A stretch of 64,000 bases of DNA from Halobaculum saliterrae (GCF_009831625.1 NZ_WUUS01000003.1:248001-312000), one strand, 5' to 3'. Positions 26,379-34,945 are shown, counted from the first letter of the stretch. Program-made: numbers and translations. The notes: a model not told the origin generated them from the sequence alone.

Positions 26379-27814
26379 GCCGCAACGACGCGGCGACGGA
26401 GTCGGGGACGGCGAACGAGTCGGAGGCGAGTCGACCCAGCCGAGCGGCCGCCGACTCCGACGACTCCACCGTCACCGCCGACGACCCGCTCGTCGAGGTC
26501 CGTGACCTGAAGAAGTATTACGACGACGACGGGTTCCTCGGCGACGACCCGGTCAAGGCGGTCGACGGGGTCTCCTTGGACATCCGCCGCGGCGAGACGC
26601 TGGGGCTCGTCGGCGAGTCCGGCTGTGGGAAGACGACGCTCGGGCGGACCATCCTCGGGCTCGAGGACGCCACCGGCGGCGAAGTCGTCTCTGACGGGCG
26701 CAACGTGGCGCGCCTCTCGGGGAAGCAGCTCCGCGAGTGGCAGCGTGACGCCCAGATGGTGTTTCAGGACCCGGAGGCGAGCCTCAACGACCGCATGACG
26801 GTCGGCGAGATCGTCCGGGAGCCGCTGGACGCCCACGACTGGGAGACCGCCTCCGAACGCAGACGACGCGTCTTCGAGCTGCTCGATCTCGTCGGGCTCA
26901 ACGAGGAGCACTACTACCGCTACCCCCACCAGTTCTCCGGCGGGCAGCGTCAGCGCGTCGGCATCGCCCGCGCGCTCGCGCTCGAACCCGAGTTCATCGT
27001 GCTCGACGAGCCGGTGTCGGCGCTCGACGTGAGCGTGCAGGCGCGGGTGATCAACCTGCTTGAGGACCTGCAGGAGGAGCTCGGCCTCACCTACCTGTTC
27101 ATCGCGCACGACCTCAGCGTCGTCCGGCACATCGCCGACCGGGTCGCCGTAATGTACCTCGGCGACATCGTCGAGCTGGGCGACACCGAGACGGTGTACA
27201 GCGACCCGGCGCACCCGTACACGCTGTCGCTGCTGTCCGCGATCCCGGGGAGCCACACCGGCACCGACCGGGACCGAGTCACGCTTCGCGGAACGCCCCC
27301 GTCGCCGCGGGACCCCCCGCAGGGGTGCCGCTTCGCCACCCGCTGTCCGGCGAAGGTCCGCCCCGCGGAGTTCGACGACCTCTCGGGGACCGCCTGGGAG
27401 CGTATCGACGCGCTCCACACGGTGTTGCGCGAGCGCGCCCACACCGAGACCGGGCTCACGGAACGGCTGAAGCGTCGACTGGGACTCGCCGCCGACGCGA
27501 GCGACATCGACGAGGTCGTGGCGGACCTGTTCGAGCGAGACTCGGACGTCGCCGCCGCCGACGGTTCGGCGCGAAGCGATCTCCTCACCGAGTCGGCCCG
27601 CAGCGCGGTCGAGGACGCCGTCCAGTTCGCCCGTCGGGGCGAGGACGAGGAGGCGACCGCGGTGCTCCGCGAGGCGTTCGGTTCGGTGTGCAACCGCGAA
27701 CGGCCGGAGCGACACGCCGTCGGCGACGACGGCCGCGTGAGCGCGTGCGTCCGCCACACCGACGAGTACGAGGACCCCCGCTCCGTCGTCGACCGCCGGT
27801 TCGGCGACGACTGA
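26375..27814 (+). CDS. ABC transporter ATP-binding protein, DppF type, with inserted C-terminal segment
   Basis: A 479-residue ATPase starting at GTG 26375, overlapping the previous stop (GTGA). Walker A GESGCGKT, signature FSGGQRQR and Walker [13 protein letters not shown] are intact. The C-terminal cysteine region begins normally ([14 protein letters not shown]) but is interrupted by about 110 mostly helical, charged residues before its second half ([13 protein letters not shown]...ACVRH) appears. Typical DppF proteins are 320-340 residues. The insertion may be a regulatory domain of haloarchaeal transporters; that is inference. This gene ends the operon. Confidence 0.9.
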   Translation: MSRNDAATESGTANESEASRPSRAAADSDDSTVTADDPLVEVRDLKKYYDDDGFLGDDPVKAVDGVSLDIRRGETLGLVGESGCGKTTLGRTILGLEDATGGEVVSDGRNVARLSGKQLREWQRDAQMVFQDPEASLNDRMTVGEIVREPLDAHDWETASERRRRVFELLDLVGLNEEHYYRYPHQFSGGQRQRVGIARALALEPEFIVLDEPVSALDVSVQARVINLLEDLQEELGLTYLFIAHDLSVVRHIADRVAVMYLGDIVELGDTETVYSDPAHPYTLSLLSAIPGSHTGTDRDRVTLRGTPPSPRDPPQGCRFATRCPAKVRPAEFDDLSGTAWERIDALHTVLRERAHTETGLTERLKRRLGLAADASDIDEVVADLFERDSDVAAADGSARSDLLTESARSAVEDAVQFARRGEDEEATAVLREAFGSVCNRERPERHAVGDDGRVSACVRHTDEYEDPRSVVDRRFGDD

Positions 27815-28245
27815 CGGCCCACCACCTCGACGGGCGACTTCGATGCGTGGCCTCCGTTCTCGATAGGTGACTGTGAAACGGGGAGCAGTACACCGGTCTC
27901 CCGTTCCCCCCGTTCGGAACGGATCGCGGACCACGACACGGGAAGCGCGGGTCAGTAGGACGATCGCCACGGGCGGAGGACGCCGCCATCCGTCGAAGGA
28001 GGCTCTCACACGATGCGGTCGATCCACCGAACCTGTGAACCGCGTGGAGGCCTAGAAGGCAGGCAGATCTCTTCTGAATCGGTCTGACGACGACGTGGTG
28101 AAAAACGAGTGCTGCCCAGACTGACACAGATCACGCTTGACGTTACTCAACACTTCATTCCACATCTCCCAGAGCAGTGACTGACTTGGTGGCTTCGCTG
28201 TGAAGCCCCCGAGACCGTCGCCTCCAGTTCTGGAAGTTTCTTTCT
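27815..28245. other. Intergenic region, GC drop, no clear gene
   Basis: This 431-nt gap separates the Dpp operon from an AT-richer patch. Up to about 28040 the composition is normal; beyond it GC falls and TTGA/TTTCT words appear. Short frames on both strands (for example minus 28052-28130) have no recognizable similarity. It may hold the remnant of the 5' part of the following gene or an old insertion scar. Confidence 0.4.
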
Positions 28246-28704
28246 GTGAATGGAATTCTCGATCGTGTCGACGGTGATCTCGAACTATCAGCCGAACTGC
28301 AGGGCACTGTTCAAGATACAACAGCAACGGTTCGATCCCGCCCGCTGGCGACTGCATCCCAGAAGTTTGGCGTTGAAGGGGGTACGCTGCAACAGGCACA
28401 AGATGGGGTTGTCTTGACTCATAATGACGAGGAAGTTGCGAGGTGGCTATCTGAGACAGCGATGATCGCTGACCTCGCGGTTGATATCGTATTGGCAACG
28501 GAGCTCGACGAGTGGTCCTCGCTCACGCCAGAACAACGCGGACGACTCATCTCAGCTATGCGAGTGTTCATTAACTGGTGCCCGGGGTGTGACGCGGATA
28601 TGACGTTCACAACGGCCACGTTGGATACGTGTTGCTCTACGGTTGAGACGAGTGAGTACGTTTGTGAATCATGCGGGGAGCCACTGTTGAGATCTCGAGA
28701 CTGA
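28246..28704 (+). CDS. Zinc-ribbon-like hypothetical protein, possibly 5'-truncated
   Basis: A 152-residue frame from GTG 28246. The C-terminal third carries cysteine pairs WCPGCDAD, TCCST and CESCGEP, likely a treble-clef or ribbon zinc site. The N-terminal part (LATASQKFGVEGG, RWLSETAMIADLAV) is protein-like. The frame stays open and protein-like for 14 codons before the GTG (including RRLQFWKFLS) until an in-frame TGA at 28201-28203, which suggests that the true N-terminus has been lost or interrupted. GC content is clearly below neighbouring genes. I do not recognise the family. A pseudogene is possible. Confidence 0.5.
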   Translation: MNGILDRVDGDLELSAELQGTVQDTTATVRSRPLATASQKFGVEGGTLQQAQDGVVLTHNDEEVARWLSETAMIADLAVDIVLATELDEWSSLTPEQRGRLISAMRVFINWCPGCDADMTFTTATLDTCCSTVETSEYVCESCGEPLLRSRD

Positions 28705-28747
28705 CGGTCTTCGACAGATATGTTTTCAGTAAGAAGAATAAAGGAAT

Positions 28748-28951
28748 ATGTCCTCAGATCGCCGAAAGCTGATTTCGATGTACGTGGCCCTCGTCGGGGG
28801 GTGTATTCTACTCCTCGCTATTTCGAATGCGCTGGGCCTAACCAACGTCCGAGTAAGTTTGAGTGCTGGAATGGCGTTGATAGGAGTCACCACCCTACTG
28901 TACGTTGGAATGTACGCGACGTTCCGACTGGCCAACGATCACACTCCCTGA
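28748..28951 (+). CDS. Small two-span membrane protein
   Basis: A 67-residue protein with two hydrophobic segments (about residues 10-29 and 36-58) and a short polar start (MSSDRRKLIS). An AT-rich patch (GATATGTTTTC) lies 20-30 nt before the ATG. It sits 43 nt after the zinc-ribbon frame in the same AT-richer patch. The function is unknown; holin-like, toxin-like or orphan membrane roles cannot be separated. Confidence 0.55.
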   Translation: MSSDRRKLISMYVALVGGCILLLAISNALGLTNVRVSLSAGMALIGVTTLLYVGMYATFRLANDHTP

Positions 28952-29491
28952 ATGCTGGGTGAAATGCTGGACACGCATAGGGATCTCTGATGAGTCTGTG
29001 AAGAAACGCCGCCTAGACCCCTCCGTTAATATATAACCAACCGGATCTGTTGAAACCTTCTTCCCGTCTTGTGATTTGCTGAGATTTCGGTTTGTAGTGG
29101 GTTCGGAGAATTCGATAGCGAAGACAGCTCTACGCAATATCGATGCTGAAAGACTTCAACAGAGACAACGTTCTCTGTCGAACGCAGTTTTCTGGCGGCT
29201 CCCTGTCGATCTGGTGGATAAGAACCAGTAGCTAACGGTGGGCCTCGAGAACTGGCCGAGCTCGTATGAATCCGATTGCATCCGCAGCGCACAGGGTCAT
29301 CCTCTCGATCGAGGGGTGGTTCGTAGAAATCCAAATGCGAAAGCTGTGGTCTTCAGGGAGGCCGCTTTGATATCGCGATATGCGATTTATACGATGCGTC
29401 GAGGCCGCGGGGAGCGCACTCGAGTCGGAACGGGAATCGAACGTGATAGTTTGAGATATGGGTTTTTGATTATCCGACCGCTGGATAGCGT
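28952..29491. other. AT-richer intergenic region before the transducer gene
   Basis: This 540-nt stretch holds no gene I can support. It contains a TTAATATATAACC patch (~29027-29039), a region (29050-29200) rich in TTC/TTG words that looks like decayed coding or insertion-sequence sequence, the palindrome at 29370-29381, and a likely TATA box (TTTTTGATTATCC, ~29463-29475) just before the transducer start. Minus-strand frames here (28895-29137 and 29026-29334) lack recognizable features. Confidence 0.45.
29370..29381. promoter_or_regulatory. Perfect 12-bp palindrome ATATCGCGATAT upstream of the transducer gene
   Basis: ATATCGCGATAT followed by GCGATTTATACG, 111 nt before the transducer start. 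The core and the downstream GATTTA word are shared with the palindrome at 17390-17403, which sits a similar distance (104 nt) before btpA. Confidence 0.45.
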
Positions 29492-30472
29492 ATGTCGCCT
29501 CAACACGCCGACGAGCTGGCCTCCGAGAGCGACATCGAGGAGGACATCGACGTCGACATCGACGAGGAGATCCGAGAGGGAGTGGACCGGGATGACGGGT
29601 ACGACGTGGACGCCGCGAGCGACATCCAGACGTCGATCGGGGAACTGCAGGGGTCGTCCGTGGAGATCGCCCGACAGGTGGACGAGATCCGCGATCAGGT
29701 CGCCCAGCAGCACGAGGCCATGCAGCAGGTCGGCGACGAGGTCGGCAGCCTCAGCGCCGCCGTCGAGCAGATCGCCGCCTCCTCCGAACAGGTCGCCGGG
29801 GCGAGTTCCGACGCCCGCGAGCTCGCGTCGTCGGGTGCGGAGTCGGCCGGGGACATCGCCGACGCGATGACGGCGATCAGCACCGCGGCGGACAGCGTGA
29901 CGGAGGACGTGAAGGCCATTCAGGAGAGCGTCAAGCAGATAGACGAGGTGATCGAGGTGATCAACGGGATCACCGAGCAGACGAACATGCTGGCGCTCAA
30001 CGCCTCCATCGAGGCCGCACGCGTCGACGACGGCGGGGACGGGTTCGGCGTGGTCGCCGACGAGATCAAGTCGCTGGCCGAGGACTCACAGGAGCGGGCC
30101 GCGAGCATCGAGTCGATGATCGCCGAGATCCACGCGAAGACGGAGACCGCCGTCGAGAGCCTGGAGGAGAACAACGAACGGATCGAGCGGGGAGTCACAG
30201 CCGTCGAAGAGGCCACGGAGACCTTCGAGGAGATCGACGAGGTGGTCGAGGAAGTCGATCAGGGGATCGACGAGGTCGCCCGCGCGACCGACGAGCAGGC
30301 CGCAGGCACCGAGGAGGTGACCACGATGGTCGAGGAGGTCGTCGAGTCGACCGAGGAGACGGCGGCCGGAACCGCCGAGATCGTCGAGGCGGTCGACGAA
30401 CAGACGGACGAGCTCGACGAGATCGACGACGACATCGATCGGCTCGTCGAGGAACACGTCATCACGGACTGA
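29492..30472 (+). CDS. Soluble methyl-accepting transducer (HTR/MCP type) without sensor domain
   Basis: A 326-residue cytoplasmic chemotaxis-type transducer. The conserved signalling hairpin is visible ([20 protein letters not shown], then [16 protein letters not shown]), flanked by long coiled-coil arms with methylation-like Glu/Gln/Ala heptads. There are no membrane spans, HAMP, PAS or GAF domain; the first ~45 residues are an acidic low-complexity leader. It would bind CheA/CheW and signal from a cytoplasmic or protein-borne cue. No other che gene is in the window. Likely TATA: TTTTTGATTATCC about 17-29 nt before the ATG. Confidence 0.9.
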   Translation: MSPQHADELASESDIEEDIDVDIDEEIREGVDRDDGYDVDAASDIQTSIGELQGSSVEIARQVDEIRDQVAQQHEAMQQVGDEVGSLSAAVEQIAASSEQVAGASSDARELASSGAESAGDIADAMTAISTAADSVTEDVKAIQESVKQIDEVIEVINGITEQTNMLALNASIEAARVDDGGDGFGVVADEIKSLAEDSQERAASIESMIAEIHAKTETAVESLEENNERIERGVTAVEEATETFEEIDEVVEEVDQGIDEVARATDEQAAGTEEVTTMVEEVVESTEETAAGTAEIVEAVDEQTDELDEIDDDIDRLVEEHVITD

Positions 30473-30667
30473 TCCGCCCGTCGGAGAGCGAGATAAAGAC
30501 AGAATATTGCATCAACTTCTGGGGGTGGATGAGTCGACCGCAAATGCATATATTCGCCGCCATATCTCTTCGGAAGCGGTTTTCACGCTTTGATGAAATA
30601 TACAGAATTAGGGCATTAGGACGCGAGGTTGCATCAGATTCATGTGGGTCGCCGCGAAGACGGGGGC

Positions 30668-31129
30668 ATGAGCGAGGCGGACGCCGAAACCGAACGAGTC
30701 GCCGTGACCGCGAGGGTGCCGACCTACCAGAAGGAGGCGTGGGTGGCGGACGCCGAACGATTGGACATGTCCCAGTCCGAGTTCCTCCGGACGATGGTGC
30801 AGGCCGGCCGCCGCGACCTCGGGATCGCCGAGGAGTTCGGGTCGCCCGACGGAGTCGAATCGCGACCGAGCGAAGACGGCGAGGATCCGGCAACAGATTC
30901 CGGTAGCGCGGAGGGTGGTTCTGCCCCCTCGAACCCTGGGGGTAGTGGCCTCGAAGACGACCTCCTCGGCGCCCTCGCGAACGGCGACGTCATGTCGTTC
31001 GACGAACTCGTCGAGGCGGTCGCCGGCGACATCGAGGCGCGCGTCGACGAGACGATGGGCGAACTCCAGTCGGCGGGCCGCGTTCGGTACAGCGGTCGCG
31101 ACGGCGGATACGTGTTGGTGGAGTCATGA
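30668..31129 (+). CDS. DUF5805-type haloarchaeal protein, partner of the recombinase gene
   Basis: A 153-residue protein. The first ~60 residues resemble a ribbon-helix-helix-like DNA-binding start (VAVTARVPTYQKEAWVADAE, MSQSEFLRTMVQAG); then comes an acidic Ser/Gly linker and a C-terminal winged-helix-like module (DVMSFDELVEAVAGDIEARV...GRVRYSGRDGGYVLV). I recall the family as DUF5805 from haloarchaeal genomes, where it precedes a tyrosine recombinase. Its stop overlaps the recombinase ATG (ATGA), implying coupled translation and joint function. It is probably a DNA-binding accessory factor; that is inference. Confidence 0.75.
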   Translation: MSEADAETERVAVTARVPTYQKEAWVADAERLDMSQSEFLRTMVQAGRRDLGIAEEFGSPDGVESRPSEDGEDPATDSGSAEGGSAPSNPGGSGLEDDLLGALANGDVMSFDELVEAVAGDIEARVDETMGELQSAGRVRYSGRDGGYVLVES

Positions 31130-32196
31130 GCGCGGCGGACGGAACCGGGGACGAGGGCACTGTCGGCGACGACCCCGTCGGATACTTCCTCGAGGACATG
31201 GAGCTCCACGGGAAGAGCCCGCGGACGCGGGCGGAGTACGGCCGCGTGCTCCGGCGGTTCGAGACGTTCCTCGCGGACGAGGGTCGGGGACCGGCGGGCG
31301 GCTCGAACGAGCCGGCTGCCGCCTCCCATCGCGACTGCATGGCGTTCGTCCACGAACTGCGCCGCGATCCGGACCTCGCGGAGTCGACGACGGCGACGTA
31401 CGCGGCGTACCTGCATCGATTCTTCGCGTACATGACGCAGGTGGGCGCGTTCGACGCGAACCCGATGGCGCTGGTGATGGAGGAGCTCGACGAGCGGATC
31501 GACACCGACCCCACGCGCAGAGAGATCTCCGTGCCGCGGATGCGGCGCTTCGTCGGCGGCATCGCTCACCCGCTGGAGCGGGCGCTGGTCGTCACGCTGC
31601 TGAAGACGGGGATGCGCGTCGGCGAGCTGTGCAACCTCGACCTCCGGGATCTGACCCTCTCACGGGGGCTCGCGGGCTACGACGTGGGGACGCGGGCCCA
31701 GTTGGACGGCCGGCCGGACTCGCTGTTCGTCGCCAGCGAGCCGTCGGTCGGCGAGTCGTACAACGGCGAGGAGCGGACCGCATCGAACAAGCGCAAGCGC
31801 GACACGGTGATCCCGGTCGACGACGAGCTCTCGGAGACCCTCGTCCGGTGGCTCGCGATCCGGCCCGACGCCGTCTCGCCGGCCGAGCCGCTGTTCGTGG
31901 GCACCGGGAGCGGCTGGGGCGAACGCCTCACGCCCGAACAGGTCGGTCGCGTCGTCAGGGAGCACGCCGCGGACGCCGGGTGGTACGAGCGCGGCGCCGG
32001 GGCGACCGAGAACGTCACGCCCCACTACTTCCGGCACTTCTTCACCACCCACCTGCGGGACCGGACCGGGGACCGCGGCGTCGTGAAGTACCTCCGCGGC
32101 GACGTCGGCGACGACATCATCGACACGTACACGCACAACTGGGGGCACAACGTCCGCGAGACCTACGAGCGGCACGTCTACTCGCTGCTTCGGTGA
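31126..32196 (+). CDS. Tyrosine recombinase/integrase (XerC/D-like)
   Basis: A 356-residue recombinase. Residues ~15-110 form the SAM-like N-terminal core-binding domain (SPRTRAEYGRVLRRFETFL); the catalytic domain follows. Catalytic Arg I is in LLKTGMRVGELCNLDL, a beta-turn Lys in NKRKRDTVIPV, H-x-x-R in TPHYFRHFF, and the nucleophilic Tyr in DIIDTYTH. The usual LGH histidine is replaced in YLRGDVGDD. An acidic insert lies at ~180-215. No flanking tRNA or prophage genes are visible, so a chromosomal Xer-like or gene-inversion role is as likely as an integrase role. Confidence 0.88.
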   Translation: MSAADGTGDEGTVGDDPVGYFLEDMELHGKSPRTRAEYGRVLRRFETFLADEGRGPAGGSNEPAAASHRDCMAFVHELRRDPDLAESTTATYAAYLHRFFAYMTQVGAFDANPMALVMEELDERIDTDPTRREISVPRMRRFVGGIAHPLERALVVTLLKTGMRVGELCNLDLRDLTLSRGLAGYDVGTRAQLDGRPDSLFVASEPSVGESYNGEERTASNKRKRDTVIPVDDELSETLVRWLAIRPDAVSPAEPLFVGTGSGWGERLTPEQVGRVVREHAADAGWYERGAGATENVTPHYFRHFFTTHLRDRTGDRGVVKYLRGDVGDDIIDTYTHNWGHNVRETYERHVYSLLR

Positions 32197-32464
32197 ACTG
32201 ACGGACCATCGGCCCGTCCGCGACCGCCGGGGTTTGGGGGTGGGAGTATTCCGAGGCGTGAATGGAACGAGGCAATTGTTGGATATCCGAGTATACCTGC
32301 CGGTTGAGACGGGCACGAGAGCAACACGTATATCTTATATCGCTATATGAAAGTTATCTCCGTTCGATCCGTGAGCGCCCGGGAATCTATCGATGCGGAC
32401 CGGCACGGGGAACGGCCGAGTCGGCGGCGCTGGAAGGCGTCGGACGATGATCCGGGACGAGTCC
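32197..32464. other. Intergenic region with a palindrome-like AT patch
   Basis: This 268-nt gap between the recombinase and a minus-strand membrane protein holds no gene. At 32336-32348 TATATCGCTATAT resembles the palindromes at 17390 and 29370 but lacks two central bases; it is followed by GAAAGTTATC. A second AT word, GTATATC, lies just before it. Confidence 0.4.
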
Positions 32465-32878
32465 TCACTCCAACGCGGCGTCGGCGACGGCGGCCACGAG
32501 GGAGGCGAAGAACGTCGCGACGAGCACCGCCTTCACGACCTCGACGGTCGAGCGGGGCTCCTCGAGGGGGAGCGCGTACAGCCACACGAGCACGAGCGAG
32601 ACGCCGACGGCGACCCCGACGGTGGAACAGAACCGGAGCGGAAGCCCCGCGACCGACCGCTCGTTCGTCGGGTCCCGCCGCTCGATGGCGGTGTACAGCG
32701 CGACGTAGGTGAGCCCCAGCGCGAGCGTGACGCCGACGACGGCGTGCGCGAGACTCATTCCCGCTGCGACGATCCAGATGTCGCCGGGGATCAGCAGGCC
32801 GCCCGCGAGGATGAGCGCCCCGACGGCCTGCTGAGCGATGTCGGCGAGGTCGAACCTGACGCGGCGGCCCCGAGCCAT
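32465..32878 (-). CDS. DUF2391-family membrane protein
   Basis: A 137-residue protein with four hydrophobic segments (about residues 17-37, 40-63, 82-103 and 112-134). The patterns FDLADIAQQAVGALILAG, GLPLRFCSTVGVAV and AVLVATFFASLVAAVADA resemble the DUF2391 (TIGR02587-like) family of small archaeal membrane proteins. It is shorter than some members. The start is ATG 32878. The function is unknown. It is separated by 87 nt from the end of the HMCES-type gene upstream on the same strand. Confidence 0.65.
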   Translation of the reverse strand: MARGRRVRFDLADIAQQAVGALILAGGLLIPGDIWIVAAGMSLAHAVVGVTLALGLTYVALYTAIERRDPTNERSVAGLPLRFCSTVGVAVGVSLVLVWLYALPLEEPRSTVEVVKAVLVATFFASLVAAVADAALE

Positions 32879-32965
32879 ATCGAGCCATCGGCGGGGCCCG
32901 GGAAGTAGGCAGGGGTCGAGTGTTGGGGAGCCAACCGTGGACCCGCCGAACCGTGCCGACGCCGG

Positions 32966-33694
32966 CTACGCGCCGAGGTCGCCGCCGCGGTCCGTGTCGA
33001 CCGGGTCGATCAGCGACGGCTCGTCGTTCGCGGGGGAGTTCACCCGCGAGGAGACGGGGTAGTACACCATGTCGTCGCCGGAGTACGGTTCGAGCAGGTC
33101 CGCCTTCCCGAGATCGCCGGCGAGCCAGTCGCCCTCCCGCTCGCGGGGGAGCACGACCGCCATTCGGTGATGCAGGTCGGCCACCCGCTCGTTCGGTTCC
33201 GTCGTGAGCACGGCGAACGCCTCGACGCGCTCGTCGGACGGGTCGCCGTCGTCGCTTCCGCCGCCCCACTCGCCGAGTCCGGCCTGTCGCCCCGGCGTCG
33301 GCGGTTCCCACGTCGCGTGGATGCCGGCCATGGCGAACGCGCGCTCGTCCTCGAGGGCGACCCGGTACGGGCGCTTTCCCCCCTCGCGGTCGCTCCACTC
33401 GTAGAAGCCGTCCGCGGGGACGAGACAGCGGCGCGACTCGAACGACGCCGCGAACGCGCGCTTCTCGTCGACGGTCTCGGCTCGGGCGTTGATCAGGTCT
33501 CGGGCCTCGTCGGCTCCCGCCGGGGTGTATCCCCACGTCATCCTGCGGAACTCGTCAGGGGCGTCGCCGGCCACGACGGGGAGGTCCTGCCCCGGCGCGC
33601 AGTTGTACCGCGGCTCCCAGTCGTCGGGGACCGCGGCGTCGAACCGCTCGGCGAGGTCGGCGGCGGAGAGGGTGAGCGAGTAGCGACCGCACAT
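32966..33694 (-). CDS. HMCES/YedK-type DNA-protein crosslinking protein (SRAP domain)
   Basis: A 242-residue SRAP-domain protein. After removal of Met1 the catalytic Cys2 of MCGRYSLT would be the N-terminal residue that forms a thiazolidine crosslink with abasic sites in single-stranded DNA. Other family residues are visible: Asn in INARAET, Glu in DGFYEW and His in LHHRMAVVL. It shields abasic sites from cleavage. The start at 33694 is fixed by the MCGRY motif; the upstream open frame is shadow. It is divergent, 214 nt apart, from a DEDD-type nuclease gene. Confidence 0.92.
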   Translation of the reverse strand: MCGRYSLTLSAADLAERFDAAVPDDWEPRYNCAPGQDLPVVAGDAPDEFRRMTWGYTPAGADEARDLINARAETVDEKRAFAASFESRRCLVPADGFYEWSDREGGKRPYRVALEDERAFAMAGIHATWEPPTPGRQAGLGEWGGGSDDGDPSDERVEAFAVLTTEPNERVADLHHRMAVVLPREREGDWLAGDLGKADLLEPYSGDDMVYYPVSSRVNSPANDEPSLIDPVDTDRGGDLGA

Positions 33695-33908
33695 ACCGGA
33701 TCCGAATACCGCGGACGGAATAACCGTACCGTGTGGGTCCACGCAGGGTGTGCGTCCACCCGTGTCGCGTTGCCCGTCGTCGGCGACGGGGAGACCCGAG
33801 CGGGACGCAACAGAACCCTTTAGCCTCGGTGCGACCCCACATCGACCGACACGGCGGCTGCGGGGGCAGGGCGATATCTCACCCCGAGCCCGCGGTCGCG
33901 GACACACC

Positions 33909-34688
33909 ATGCGCATCAGAAACAGCTTCATTCCGGTCGAGGGCGTCGGCGCGACGACCGAGCGCCGAATGTGGGAGAACGGGGTCCGCGAGTGGGGAGA
34001 GTTTCGGCAGGACCGCGCGCCGGGCGTCGGCGCGACGACGGCCTCGCGCATCGAGTCGTTCATCGACGAGGCGACCGAGCGCCTCGACGACCGGGACGCC
34101 CCCTTCTTCGATCGGGCGTTCCCGTCAGAGGAGCGGTGGCGGCTGTACGAGGACTTCCGCGACGGCGCGTGCTTCTTCGACATCGAGACGACCGGCCTCT
34201 CGCATGACCGCGACCGCGTCACCACCGTCTCCTTTCACCGGGACGGCGAGACGACGACGCTCGTACAGGGACGCGACCTCTCGGCGGAGTCCCTGCGCGA
34301 ACAGTTCCGCGAGGCCGACCTCCTGGTGACGTTCAACGGAACGAGCTTCGACGTGCCGTTCCTCGAGACCTCCTTCGACATGGAGATCGACACGCCGCAT
34401 CTGGATCTCATGTACCCGTGTCGGACGCTCGGGCTGACGGGAGGACTGAAGCCGATCGAGCAGGAGTTGGGTATCGCCCGCGACGGGCCGGACATCACCG
34501 GCCGCGACGCGGTTCGACTGTGGCATGAGTACGAGCGCGGCGACGAGGAGTCGCTGGACAGGCTGGTCTCGTACAACCGGGACGACACGGTGAACCTACG
34601 GACGCTCGCCGACGAGGTCGCGGGACGGCTCCACCGGGAGACGGTTCCCGACGACGACCCGATCGGAACGACGCTCGGCGGGCGGTAG
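33909..34688 (+). CDS. RNase H-fold DEDDy-type exonuclease (YprB-like)
   Basis: A 259-residue protein. Residues 1-60 contain a helix-hairpin-helix-like start (FIPVEGVGATTERRMWENG, GVGATTASRIESF). The exonuclease core has FFDIETTGL (motif I, Asp-Glu), LVTFNGTSFDVPFL (motif II), HLDLMYPCRTL and the last motif SYNRDDTVNL (Tyr-x3-Asp), matching the RNase_H_2/YprB family. It probably trims DNA or RNA 3' ends. It starts at ATG 33909. It is divergent from the abasic-site crosslinking protein, hinting at a shared repair role, which is inference. Confidence 0.83.
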   Translation: MRIRNSFIPVEGVGATTERRMWENGVREWGEFRQDRAPGVGATTASRIESFIDEATERLDDRDAPFFDRAFPSEERWRLYEDFRDGACFFDIETTGLSHDRDRVTTVSFHRDGETTTLVQGRDLSAESLREQFREADLLVTFNGTSFDVPFLETSFDMEIDTPHLDLMYPCRTLGLTGGLKPIEQELGIARDGPDITGRDAVRLWHEYERGDEESLDRLVSYNRDDTVNLRTLADEVAGRLHRETVPDDDPIGTTLGGR

Positions 34689-34720
34689 CCGGGCGCGCTC
34701 GCGCCGGGTCCCGTGTCGCC

Positions 34721-34915
34721 TCAGACGATGTCACCGATACGACGCGGCTCGCCGGACAGCGACGGCGACTCCTCGACGATCTGCAGCACCTCGTGGTCGG
34801 TCACGTCCATGTACGACTTGCGTGTCGCCTCCTCGATGAGGTCCTTCTCCAGTCGGAACTCGGTTCCCTCGTAGACGACGTCGACGCCGGTCTCGTCGAA
34901 CGAAAGCGCGGTCAT
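34721..34915 (-). CDS. Small haloarchaeal DUF5800-type protein
   Basis: A 64-residue acidic protein (MTALSFDETGVDVVYEGTEF, then TDHEVLQIVEESP). I recall it as DUF5800, a short haloarchaeal family of unknown function; the name is from memory. Its promoter is unusually clear: TTTAAATA on the minus strand (34938-34945) lies 23-30 nt before the ATG. Confidence 0.7.
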   Translation of the reverse strand: MTALSFDETGVDVVYEGTEFRLEKDLIEEATRKSYMDVTDHEVLQIVEESPSLSGEPRRIGDIV

Positions 34916-34937
34916 GGCCGACCGTAGCCGTCCGGCC

Positions 34938-34945
34938 TATTTAAA
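34938..34945 (-). promoter_or_regulatory. TATA box of the DUF5800-type gene
   Basis: The minus strand reads TTTAAATA, centred about 27 nt upstream of the ATG at 34915; typical of leaderless haloarchaeal genes. Confidence 0.55.

Noticed and set aside
28052-28498. 148-codon minus-strand ORF overlapping the zinc-ribbon frame
   Set aside because: The overlapping plus-strand frame has ordered cysteine pairs; the minus frame has no motif and unusual composition.
29026-29334. Minus-strand frame that might be a transposase remnant
   Set aside because: I could not recognise any transposase motif or inverted repeat ends; recorded only as AT-rich intergenic DNA.
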